A stretch of 19,810 nt of DNA from JAUVXJ01 sp034430275 (GTDB lineage: Bacteria; Chloroflexota; Anaerolineae; UBA7937; B3-Chlor): NCBI GenBank assembly GCA_034430275.1, contig DAOUEW010000260.1, positions 1 to 19,810 of the forward strand, given 5' to 3'. Of the stretch, positions 1-6,633 are shown in pieces; position 1 is the first letter of the stretch; each line of letters opens with the position of its first letter. A program made the position numbers and the translations under genes. The notes beneath the pieces were generated by a model. That model made no database searches and had not been told where the DNA came from. It saw only the letters and a program-made list of their open reading frames with translations.

Positions 1-92
1 GCTTCGCTGACTATACTTCCGGGGATCAGTTCTTCGGTGATGATCATTCTACGCAGGCGGTCGGCGATCAGCTCACTGGCTCGCTTGCTCAT
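1..92 (-). CDS. GntR-family transcriptional regulator, N-terminal fragment (runs off the window)
   Basis: Only the first 30 codons lie in the window; the gene continues beyond base 1. The minus-strand product begins MSKRASELIADRLRRMIITE and continues EELIPGSIVSEA. This is the usual first helix and loop of the GntR winged-helix DNA-binding domain (xxLRxxIxxGxLxPGxxLSE). The ATG at 92-90 follows a good ribosome site (AGGAAGG on the minus strand, about 11 bases upstream). Such proteins are one-component regulators whose C-terminal domain binds a small metabolite, often a carboxylate or amino acid in the FCD subgroup; that domain is not visible, so subgroup and ligand are unknown. A promoter with paired GTATAC boxes precedes it (299-354), and the same boxes recur before the dehydratase and aminotransferase genes. 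It is therefore the best candidate for the local regulator and probably autoregulates. The family call is strong; the regulon is inference. Confidence 0.8.
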   Translation of the reverse strand, partial: MSKRASELIADRLRRMIITEELIPGSIVSE

Positions 93-298
93 GAGACTTA
101 CCACCTTCCTATGCACCCGTGACTGCCGTTGTACAGCACTGACCGCTAGCTGGGTCTACTACCGGGTCAAAGTAGAAAACGGACTCGTTCCAAGATCGAC
201 CTCTGTTGCCGCCAGCGCAGCACACCGCCGATTCCCGCCGAACTGGCGAATCCTGGGAGATTCTGGTCTCGCCTGGCTATGTCCCTGTGATGGGCACG

Positions 299-354
299 CG
301 TAGATATACCAGATATGCACCACACAGTATACCACGCTATTCGTACACTGTCAA
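299..354 (-). promoter_or_regulatory. Promoter P1 of the GntR gene with two GTATAC-type boxes
   Basis: On the minus strand, TTGACA (354-349) and TATACT (331-326) are separated by exactly 17 bases. GTATAC (332-327) overlaps the -10 element. A second box, GGTATATCTACG (310-299), has its centre exactly 23 bp downstream of the first. The same layout occurs at 1812-1867 and 3844-3899. The predicted transcript starts near 319 and has a leader of about 225 bases before the regulator's ATG at 92. The remainder of the 93-486 gap shows no gene. Repressor binding at the paired boxes is inference; the promoter elements and spacing are read directly. Confidence 0.75.
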
Positions 355-486
355 GTGCAGCAGGGGTTCGGGGCTGACATACAGAGTGGCCACAGGCGCG
401 CGGGGGCCCATCGTCGGTCCGGGGCTAGCCGGAGCGATCGAGGTGGCCTCCGCTTGTGAGCAAGCTCAGCTTTGATGGAGAGAGCG

Positions 487-1473
487 TTACAACTCGAGAG
501 CGGAACCGAATCCGCCTTGGACTGCCTTCTGGTACGCAAGAGTGGCAATCGCTGCGTCTTGAACTCCTACTCCGGTAAGGTCGCAGACGGTGATCTGGGA
601 ATCATCCGTGCGTCCTGGGTGTCGTCCGGAAGTGAGTTCACCCAGTTCCGCTATCCCAGCGTCCGCCATGATGGTACCATCTTCTAGCCCGTGATGGAGT
701 TCCCCGCGCTCGGAGCACTGCCCTTTGTGATCGCAGACCACAAGGTCAGCTATCGCCAGAACCTGGCTTTCCAGTTCCTGCTTGTAAGGCGCGTCCGCTC
801 CCATCGCGGTGATGTGCATTCCCGGATGCAGCCATTCCGCTTGCACGAAAGGTTCGGTAGAGGGTGTAGACGTCACCAGAATGTCGCTCTGCCTCACCAG
901 GCTCTCCAGATCGTCCATGGCCAAGCATTCGACCCCCACGATACCTGGCATCTCCTTAACGTAGGTGTCCAGTCTGGTCTGATCAAGGTCAAAGGCGAGC
1001 AATTTCTGAAATACCCTGACCTCGGAAAGGGCCATGATCTGGTATCGCCCTTGCGCGCCCGTGCCCACTACTCCAACGGTGTCAACATCCTTTCTGGCCA
1101 GGTACTTCGCCGCCACTGCCCCTGCCGCTCCAGTGCGCAGATCGGTTAGGTAGCCGTTGTCAAAAAGCAGGGCCTGGAGGAATCCGGTGCGGGCGCTGAA
1201 GACCATCATCAGACCGCTTCCGCTGGGCAAGCCCAAGGCGGGATTGTCATAGAAGCCATTGGCCACTTTGATAGCCAGGCTCTCCGCGCCAGTGATGTGC
1301 GCGCCCTTGACGTGCACCTCTCCCCTCACCTCTGGCATGTCAAGACTTAACACCGGTGGGAGGTTGACCTCACCGGCGGCCAGTCGGGTGAAGCCGTCTT
1401 CGACTGTCGATATGGCCTCCGCCATACCGATGGACTGGCGCAGATCCGGTTCTTTGACGAGCAGTATCTCCAT
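487..1473 (-). CDS. Ornithine cyclodeaminase / mu-crystallin family enzyme (NAD(P)-dependent; EutC or iminosuccinate-reductase type possible)
   Basis: A 328-residue protein with the family's normal length. Visible features are Lys69 in LAIKVANGF, the DLRTGAAGAVAAKYLAR block (Arg113), a Rossmann nucleotide loop GVVGTGAQGR (residues 134-143), GADAPYKQEL with Asp228 where the family has its catalytic acid, and the C-terminal DLTGVGVQDAAIA. Family members cyclise ornithine to proline or reduce imines (alanine dehydrogenase, BhcD iminosuccinate reductase, EutC of ectoine utilisation). The exact substrate cannot be read from sequence. The start at 1473 is chosen because AGGAGG lies 7 bases upstream; the frame stays open to 1629 but promoter P4 lies inside that extension. 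The gene is divergent from a EutB/BhcB-like dehydratase, the pairing seen in hydroxyectoine and beta-hydroxyaspartate pathways. A broken second copy lies at 3307-3563. Confidence 0.85.
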   Translation of the reverse strand: MEILLVKEPDLRQSIGMAEAISTVEDGFTRLAAGEVNLPPVLSLDMPEVRGEVHVKGAHITGAESLAIKVANGFYDNPALGLPSGSGLMMVFSARTGFLQALLFDNGYLTDLRTGAAGAVAAKYLARKDVDTVGVVGTGAQGRYQIMALSEVRVFQKLLAFDLDQTRLDTYVKEMPGIVGVECLAMDDLESLVRQSDILVTSTPSTEPFVQAEWLHPGMHITAMGADAPYKQELESQVLAIADLVVCDHKGQCSERGELHHGLEDGTIMADAGIAELGELTSGRHPGRTDDSQITVCDLTGVGVQDAAIATLAYQKAVQGGFGSALEL

Positions 1474-1617
1474 CGTATTCCCTCCTGTTGCTGTGACTTG
1501 GGGGACAGACAGCCCATGTCCCTCTGCTACCAACGCCGACGCTGCTGAGTCCCTTCCACAGCAGAGCGACTGTGGCAGCGTGTAGCTTGTGTCGAAGCTG
1601 GCCTCTGTTCCTACCAC

Positions 1618-1646
1618 ATCATACCGCACATTAAGGTGCTAGTCAA
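1618..1646 (-). promoter_or_regulatory. Proximal promoter P4 of the cyclodeaminase gene
   Basis: Minus-strand TTGACT (1646-1641), a 17-base spacer and TATGAT (1623-1618). The -10 context GCGGTATGATG resembles half of the GTATAC box. No second box occurs 23 bp downstream (that position reads CCAGCT), so control may differ from P1-P3. The leader to the ATG at 1473 would be about 140 bases. Confidence 0.6.
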
Positions 1647-1743
1647 GCCTCGGATGGAAACGAGCGTGTCCCTGGCTGACTGGACAGCACAACCGCGGCA
1701 TCTTGAGTCCAGCGCGCCATCACTTCCCCAGGGATAGAATCGC

Positions 1744-1757
1744 GGGGTATATGCCCC
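1744..1757. promoter_or_regulatory. Palindrome GGGGTATATGCCCC, possible auxiliary operator
   Basis: A near-perfect 14-bp inverted repeat with GTATAT in its core (1747-1752). It lies in the divergent region between the cyclodeaminase and dehydratase promoters, about 86 bp upstream of the -10 box of P2. It matches the core of the paired boxes but has G/C arms and lacks the CNACG tail. It could be a third operator for the same regulator or a short hairpin in the distal cyclodeaminase leader. Confidence 0.35.
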
Positions 1758-1799
1758 AGCGGCAAGCTGTGTTAGGTGAGGCGCGGCACGCCACTGCTC

Positions 1800-1828
1800 A
1801 TTATACCGTTCTTGACCGATGATGACAA
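1800..1828 (-). promoter_or_regulatory. Distal promoter P5 of the cyclodeaminase gene, overlapping P2
   Basis: Minus-strand TTGTCA (1828-1823), a 17-base spacer and a consensus TATAAT (1805-1800). It interleaves with the plus-strand promoter P2 (1812-1840), so the two polymerases could not bind together. The leader to 1473 would be about 320 bases. The equivalent place beside P3 reads CAACTG (3837-3832 on the minus strand) in an alignable context, as if decayed together with the dead cyclodeaminase copy. Confidence 0.55.
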
Positions 1829-1867
1829 GCATGGTATACTATCCAAGGGAGATTAGGTATACCCACG
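1812..1867 (+). promoter_or_regulatory. Promoter P2 of dehydratase 1 with two GTATAC boxes
   Basis: TTGACC (1812-1817), 17 bases, TATACT (1835-1840). GTATAC at 1834-1839 overlaps the -10 within ATGGTATACTAT, a 10-of-12 palindrome. The second box GGTATACCCACG (1856-1867) has its core centre exactly 23 bp further on, around +10 to +16 of the predicted transcript. Placement on the -10 and just inside the transcript fits a repressor. The leader before the ATG at 1954 is about 107 bases. Confidence 0.75.
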
Positions 1868-1953
1868 ATTTGCCCGGTGGTCGTTCGAGCCTTGGGACAC
1901 GGGGTCCTAGCTTCAGGGCAGGGTGGGGTCTGCGCCCATGAAGGGAGTACAAC

Positions 1954-2922
1954 ATGCATGCTGAAGATGTATCGATGCGCGATATCTATCTGGCCAGGAG
2001 GAGAATTGGGAACACGGCCCGGAGAACTCCTTTGGTCGGCTCGCCTCTGTTGAGCGAGACGCTTGGAGCCTCAGTCTATCTCAAGCTGGAGAGTCTACAG
2101 GAGACGGGGTCCTTCAAGATTCGAGGCGCCGCCAACAAGATGAGCACGCTATCAGAGGATGAAAAGGCCCGCGGAGTCATCGCTAGCTCCACGGGAAACC
2201 ACGGCCGTGCTGTGTCGTACGTCGCCAGTCGCGCGGGGGTCAAGGCCGTGATTTGTATACCCGAAGGAACGCCCAGCAACAAGGTGGAGGGCATCAAAGC
2301 CCTGGGTGCCCAGGTGCTCGTGGGTGGCAAGACCTACGATGAGGCAGAGGATGAGTCCGTTCGCTTGGAGAAGGAGGAGGGATTGACGATGGTCAACGCC
2401 TACGACGATCCCTTCACGATCGCCGGGCAGGGGACGATCGGCCTGGAACTGTTGGACGATCTGCCTGAGATAGACACAGTGTTGGTACCCGTCGGGGGCG
2501 GGGGGCTGATTTCGGGCATCGCGCTGGCGCTGAAGAGCGCCAGTGACAAGATTCGCGTGGTGGGCGTTTCGATGGACAGGGCCCCTGTCATGTACCACAG
2601 TCTCAAGGCCGGCGAGCCGATCAGACTGGAGCAAGAGGATACCCTGGCCGATGCCTTGCTAGGCGGTATCGGTCTGGAGAACCGATACAGTTTCCGGATG
2701 GTCCGGGACTATGTTGACGATTTTGTGCTGGTCTCGGAGAAGGAGATCGCTGAGGCCATGGTCTTTGCATTGGAGAGGCATCACTTGCTGGTAGAGGGGG
2801 CCGCCGCATTGGGCATAGCTGCGCTCCTAGCCAGGAAGGTGGAAGATGCCGGACGCAACGTCGTGGTACTTGTGAGCGGCAGCAATGTCGATGTGCCTCT
2901 GCTGCTGCAACTAGCTCAATGA
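1954..2922 (+). CDS. PLP-dependent serine/threonine dehydratase family protein, EutB/BhcB-like (copy 1)
   Basis: A 322-residue fold-type II PLP enzyme that eliminates water from beta-hydroxy amino acids. Lys55 in GSFKIRGAAN is the Schiff-base lysine, ASSTGNHGRAVSY (about 77-89) is the substrate loop, VPVGGGGLISG (about 178-188) is the phosphate cradle, and SGSN lies near residue 309. The STGNHGRA wording, where biosynthetic IlvA has S-GNH-QG, is what I associate with EutB (hydroxyectoine) and BhcB (beta-hydroxyaspartate dehydratase). There is no C-terminal ACT domain, so it is a catabolic-type enzyme. AAGGGAG six bases upstream supports the start. By hand count it is about 79% identical to the gene at 5410. 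Promoter P2 precedes it. The true substrate (threonine, serine, hydroxyaspartate or another) is not determined. Confidence 0.85.
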   Translation: MHAEDVSMRDIYLARRRIGNTARRTPLVGSPLLSETLGASVYLKLESLQETGSFKIRGAANKMSTLSEDEKARGVIASSTGNHGRAVSYVASRAGVKAVICIPEGTPSNKVEGIKALGAQVLVGGKTYDEAEDESVRLEKEEGLTMVNAYDDPFTIAGQGTIGLELLDDLPEIDTVLVPVGGGGLISGIALALKSASDKIRVVGVSMDRAPVMYHSLKAGEPIRLEQEDTLADALLGGIGLENRYSFRMVRDYVDDFVLVSEKEIAEAMVFALERHHLLVEGAAALGIAALLARKVEDAGRNVVVLVSGSNVDVPLLLQLAQ

Positions 2923-3007
2923 TGCACTGATCGGCCGAGTGGTGTGTCCTCGGCAGCAAGCGAAGGGATCCGCCCGTCCAGACTGGCACAAGGCGTAGTG
3001 AGACAAG

Positions 3008-3306
3008 ATGATCGATGTACGGAGCGACAGGGTGTCCTTGCCGCCACCGGGGATGATGGACTGCATGTGCCGTGCTGAGTTGCGGGATGACTTGTACGGA
3101 TGAGATCCGACCGTCAGCAACCTGCAACAACTGGCGGCGCTAATCACAGGGAAAGAAGCAGTCGTCCAGACGATCAGCGCTACCTTGAGCGATATCCTGG
3201 CGTGCATGACTCACCGGTGGCATGGTGACGAAGTCGTGGTGTGGGAGATGGACACCATGCCGCAATCTACGAGCTTGGCGCCTCTGCGGCAAGCGCGGGC
3301 GTGAGC
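3008..3306 (+). pseudogene. Remnant of L-threonine aldolase, N-terminal about 100 codons
   Basis: The reading matches the intact aldolase at 6634 from its first codon: MIDVRSD, LPPPGMMDC, AELRDDLYG, DPTVSNLQQLA, TGKEA. Codon 32 is TGA (3101-3103) where the intact copy has Glu. Two extra bases near 3240 shift the frame, after which GDGHHAAIYELGA resumes. Homology stops at about 3306, where an inverted cyclodeaminase remnant begins. The PLP lysine and the whole C-terminal two thirds are absent, so it cannot make an active enzyme. It follows dehydratase 1 just as the intact aldolase follows dehydratase 2, which marks it as the decayed partner in a duplicated unit. Confidence 0.85.
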
Positions 3307-3563
3307 TCAACACGATCATCATTTCGGTCCCGCTCGGCAAACCCAGACTGGGGCTGTCGTGGAAGCCGGTGGCCATCTTGATGGCCAGGCAACCTGCAAC
3401 GTTGATGTAAGCCCCTTGACCTCTGGCATGTGAAGGCTCAATGCTGGCGGGAGATTCACCTCGCCATCCGCCAGACGCGTGAAACCTCCTTTCACCACGG
3501 CTATGCCTCTTCGTTGCTGACAGAGTTGCGGATCTCGTCTTCCTTGACCAGCAGAACCTCGGT
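3307..3563 (-). pseudogene. Remnant of ornithine cyclodeaminase-family gene, N-terminal part
   Basis: Read on the minus strand from 3563, the product matches the intact gene at 487-1473: EVLLVKEDEIRNS, then KGGFTRLADGEVNLPPALSL and HMPEVKG, then AIKMATGFHDSPSLGLPSG. The start position reads ACC rather than ATG. There is a one-base loss after about 20 codons and a short deletion after HMPEVKG, giving three frames. It ends where the intact protein reaches about residue 92, fused to the aldolase remnant. A GAGGGA ribosome-site relic sits just upstream. The 280 bases between it and P3 hold no gene that I can recognise. Confidence 0.85.
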
Positions 3564-3843
3564 AGCATCCCTCCCTAGGGTGCACTGTTTCTGGACAATG
3601 CTCGAATCCGCGCCGATCTTGACCCGTGGCGCACAATATTGCCACCGCGAGGCTTTGTGAAGTCAGTGTAGGCGACGGGGAGTGACTATGGGTCGTGCAG
3701 GAGTCATTGGAGCAGCCATGCCTGGGGCCCAACGATGTGTGGATTGTTCCGGTCGAGGTCAGGTCCCGTTTGGCTTGGGGCATAGCTCCGCCTCGCTCAC
3801 CGCGAAGTGGGGAACGCGCTTGTGTCTGTTTCAGTTGCCGCAC

Positions 3844-3899
3844 TTGACGGGCTGGTAGGACTGTAGTATACTGGATTGTGCAGATCGGGTATATCGACG
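3844..3899 (+). promoter_or_regulatory. Promoter P3 of the catabolic operon with two GTATAC-type boxes
   Basis: TTGACG (3844-3849), 17 bases, TATACT (3867-3872). The box GTATAC (3866-3871) lies on the -10 inside the palindrome AGTATACT. The second box GGTATATCGACG (3888-3899) is centred exactly 23 bp downstream. The layout is the same as P1 and P2. It faces the aminotransferase gene, which begins about 365 bases after the predicted start of transcription. Confidence 0.75.
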
Positions 3900-4243
3900 G
3901 AGGAATGTGCCGCGTGCTGCATGCGTGTGCGAGCAGATCTGTTCTTGCGCTTTGCAGCTATTCTGGCGTGTTGAGCAGTGCGGCCCACGGGAGTACATTC
4001 AAGCTTCTCAGTACCGGGTATCTCGTTTCCCTCCATGGACGCGTCGCCACACGCCGCCCACCTGCGCTTGATGATGCTATCAAGGGGACAGTGTCGCGGA
4101 TCAACTACTTCGGATGGACCGATGTACCTGCCTTACCGGTCGCGCTTCAGTACCCAGGGTGCGAGTTTCGACCTCCTGAAGTTCGGTCGAGTCCGCATTG
4201 GTGGGATCGGGCCAGATGAGCAGGAGAAAAGGAGAGGAGGCCA
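3900..4243 (+). other. Long untranslated leader or eroded region before the aminotransferase
   Basis: There is no gene I can support in these 344 bases. Open frames cross it, but none has a convincing ribosome site together with recognisable protein features. I see no known riboswitch signature or uridine-tailed terminator. The last 25 bases carry the purine-rich ribosome site of the next gene. The stretch could be a regulatory leader or debris from the duplication. Confidence 0.4.
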
Positions 4244-5380
4244 ATGAGCGAATCCAGAGGCGTTTTCCAGCCCTTCGACATGGAGCGGATGATGTCCAAG
4301 TGGGAGAACGTCATCGAGTACAACCTGTCGGAGAGTGGGGTTCACCCCCTTGCCGTCCGCGAGCTCGTGGACGATCCGGCAGTGATCGATGAACTGCTGG
4401 ATACTCCGCTCCACTATCCCCAGACGAACGGCATCCCTGAACTACGGGAGCGCATCGCCGCCCTATACCACGGTGCAACCCCAGACAACGTGCTGGTGAC
4501 AGTGGGCTGCATCGAGGCCAACTTCATCACCCTGCTGACCATGGTTGCCCCGGGGGAAGAGATGGTAGTGATGCTCCCCAACTACATGCAAATCTGGGGC
4601 GCCGCTCAGAATCTGGGCATGCGCGTCAAGACCTTTCATCTTCGGGAGGAGTTGGGCTGGGCACCGGATCTGGACGAATTGAACGATGTCGTCTGTCAGA
4701 GAACGAAGCTCATCGCTGTCTGCAACCCGAACAACCCCACCGGCCACATTCTGACCGATGGGGAGATGGAGGCCATCGTGACCGCCGCCGAGCGCGCGGG
4801 TGCCTGGCTGTTGGCCGACGAGGTCTACAGCGGGGCGGAGCGTCTTACCGACACGCAGACACCCTCCTTCTGGGGGCGGTACGACAAGGTACTGGCTATG
4901 AACAGCCTCAGCAAGGCCTACGGCCTGCCAGGGCTGCGGATCGGCTGGGTGGTGGCGCCGGCAGGTACTGTGGACGAGCTGTGGGCCCGTCACGAGTACG
5001 TCAACATCAGTGCCACCATGCTCTCTAACCAACTGGCGGCCATCGCTCTGTCGCCCCGGGTGCGCCCTCGTCTGTTGCAGAGAACCCGCGATTACATCCG
5101 CCGAGGCTATCCCATCCTCGACGCCTGGCTGGAGAGTCATGAGGGCACATTCAGATTGGTCCCGCCTGAGGCGGCAGCGATAGCCTACGTACGTTATGAC
5201 CTCGATGTGAACTCGACGGAGTTCGTGGAGCGGTTGCTCCGTGAGAAAAGCGTGTACATTGTGCCAGGGGATCACTTCGGTATGGATCGCTATCTACGCA
5301 TCAGCTATGGTCTCCCGGAGGACTACCTAACAGCGGGATTGGATCGCATCCACGAGCTGATCGCCGAATTGCAGGGGTGA
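4244..5380 (+). CDS. Class I/II PLP-dependent aminotransferase (aspartate-aminotransferase fold)
   Basis: A 378-residue fold-type I enzyme, close to the family's usual length. CNPNNPTG (160-167) supplies the PLP-contacting Asn, ADEVYSG (191-197) the Asp and Tyr, and SLSKAYGLPGLRIGW (221-235) the Schiff-base Lys224. YLRISYG near the C-terminus carries the arginine expected to bind the substrate alpha-carboxylate. It moves an amino group between an amino acid and a 2-oxo acid; the partner acids cannot be read off. AGGAGG lies three bases before the ATG. It is the first gene after P3, and only 29 bases separate it from dehydratase 2, so they are probably co-transcribed. In a catabolic pathway it could recycle the amino group to glyoxylate, pyruvate or 2-oxoglutarate (inference). 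Confidence 0.88.
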   Translation: MSESRGVFQPFDMERMMSKWENVIEYNLSESGVHPLAVRELVDDPAVIDELLDTPLHYPQTNGIPELRERIAALYHGATPDNVLVTVGCIEANFITLLTMVAPGEEMVVMLPNYMQIWGAAQNLGMRVKTFHLREELGWAPDLDELNDVVCQRTKLIAVCNPNNPTGHILTDGEMEAIVTAAERAGAWLLADEVYSGAERLTDTQTPSFWGRYDKVLAMNSLSKAYGLPGLRIGWVVAPAGTVDELWARHEYVNISATMLSNQLAAIALSPRVRPRLLQRTRDYIRRGYPILDAWLESHEGTFRLVPPEAAAIAYVRYDLDVNSTEFVERLLREKSVYIVPGDHFGMDRYLRISYGLPEDYLTAGLDRIHELIAELQG

Positions 5381-5409
5381 GTCGAGAACACTGACCATGG
5401 GGGCAAGAA

Positions 5410-6411
5410 ATGCAGGTCCATGATCTGACGATGCGTGATGTCTACCTGGCGCGGGAGAGGATTGCGTCTCTGGCCAGGAGAACTCCCTTGGTGCACTCGC
5501 CATTTCTCAGCGAGCGAGTTGGCGCCGCCGCATACCTCAAGCTGGAGAACTTGCAGGAGACGGGTTCCTTCAAGATTCGCGGGGCAGCCAACAGGATGCT
5601 CACGCTCACCGCGGATCAGAAGTCGCGAGGAGTGATCGCCATCTCCACCGGGAACCATGGACGGGCCGTGTCATACGTGGCCGGGAGGCTGGGTGTTAAG
5701 GCCCTGATCTGCATCCCTGAAGGGACTCCCAGCAACAAGGTAGAGGGTATCAGGCGTCTCGGCGGAGAAGTGCTGGTCTCTGGCGGCACCTACGACGAGG
5801 CAGAGGATGAGGCCTTTCGCTTGGAGAAAGAGAAGGGATTGACTATGGTCAATCCCTATGACGATCCCTATACCATCGCAGGGCAGGGGACGATCGGGCT
5901 GGAGCTGCTGGAAGACCTCCCTGAGATAGACACGGTGTTCGTGCCGGTCGGGGGTGGGGGACTGATCTCAGGTATCGCACTAGCTCTGAAATGCGCGAGT
6001 AGCGATATCCGTGTCGTAGGCGTGTCGATGGACCGCGCGCCTGTGATGTACCACAGTCTGAAGGCTGGCGCGCCAATCAGGATGGAACAGGAGGAGAGCC
6101 TCGCCGATGCCCTCGTGGGTGGCATCGGTTTGGAGAACCGATACTCGTTCCGTATGGTGCAGGAGTACGTTGACGACTTCGTGCTGGTCTCAGAGACGGA
6201 GATCGCCGAAGCCATGGTCTTTGCTTTGGAGAGGCATCATCTGCTGGTGGAGGGAGGCGCCGCCGTGGGTTTAGCTGCGGTGCTCCGGGGGAGACTCCAG
6301 GGTGGCGGAGACAACGTGGCAGTGGTCCTGAGTGGCAGCAACGTAGAAGTGCCTTTGCTGTTGCGGTTGGTTCAGGAAGATGCTGACCGACGGAGTGTTC
6401 TATCCTCCTGA
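5410..6411 (+). CDS. PLP-dependent serine/threonine dehydratase family protein, EutB/BhcB-like (copy 2)
   Basis: A 333-residue paralogue of the 1954-2922 protein, about 79% identical over 322 residues with an 11-residue C-terminal tail extra. All catalytic blocks are kept: Lys55 in GSFKIRGAAN, AISTGNHGRAVSY, VPVGGGGLISG and LSGSN. Differences cluster at the N-terminus and at residues 291-304, away from the active site, so both copies probably act on similar substrates. The ribosome site (GGGGGCAAG) is weaker than that of copy 1. It sits 29 bases after the aminotransferase and 222 bases before the threonine aldolase. Elimination of water from a 3-hydroxy amino acid gives an enamine/imine, which could hydrolyse to a 2-oxo acid or be reduced by the cyclodeaminase-family enzyme (inference from the EutB/EutC and BhcB/BhcD pairings). 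Confidence 0.86.
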   Translation: MQVHDLTMRDVYLARERIASLARRTPLVHSPFLSERVGAAAYLKLENLQETGSFKIRGAANRMLTLTADQKSRGVIAISTGNHGRAVSYVAGRLGVKALICIPEGTPSNKVEGIRRLGGEVLVSGGTYDEAEDEAFRLEKEKGLTMVNPYDDPYTIAGQGTIGLELLEDLPEIDTVFVPVGGGGLISGIALALKCASSDIRVVGVSMDRAPVMYHSLKAGAPIRMEQEESLADALVGGIGLENRYSFRMVQEYVDDFVLVSETEIAEAMVFALERHHLLVEGGAAVGLAAVLRGRLQGGGDNVAVVLSGSNVEVPLLLRLVQEDADRRSVLSS

Positions 6412-6424
6412 GCGACTGAAGAAC

Positions 6425-6453
6425 CGCGGCCCGCCAGGTGACGGAAGGCCGCG
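6425..6453 (+). other. Hairpin between dehydratase 2 and threonine aldolase
   Basis: A perfect 7-bp stem, CGCGGCC (6425-6431) with GGCCGCG (6447-6453), around a 15-base loop, starting 14 bases after the dehydratase stop. No uridine run follows, so it is more likely an mRNA processing or stabilising structure than a terminator. The rest of the 222-base gap to 6634 shows no gene. Confidence 0.35.
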
Positions 6454-6633
6454 CCTCTGCTCTTGGAGGCTGGCCGTCTCTGCGCGTTTCCAACCATGGT
6501 GCCCGCGGAGCAGAGGGGCAGAGAGCGCCCGGTCTTGGGACGACGTTGGATGATCGTGGCTTGTGAAGACTTGGAGCCAGTGGAGATGAGAGGCTGGTGG
6601 GTGCCGCCAGCACATGCGAAAGGGTGAGGTGAA

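Noticed and set aside
1474..1629. N-terminal extension of the cyclodeaminase frame up to 1629
   Set aside because: Conserved protein begins at 1473 with AGGAGG correctly placed; the extension overlaps promoter P4 and has no family similarity.
2256..2266. A further GTATAC near 2258
   Set aside because: It lies inside the dehydratase coding sequence (Cys-Ile-Pro codons), with no partner box at 23 bp and no promoter elements.
3625..3645. CAATATTG palindrome and weak TTCACA-17-TATTGT on the minus strand before the cyclodeaminase remnant
   Set aside because: It may be the relic of the P4 equivalent, but the match is too weak to call a promoter.
4463..5275. 270-codon minus-strand frame opposite the aminotransferase
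   Set aside because: Antisense shadow without motifs or a ribosome site.
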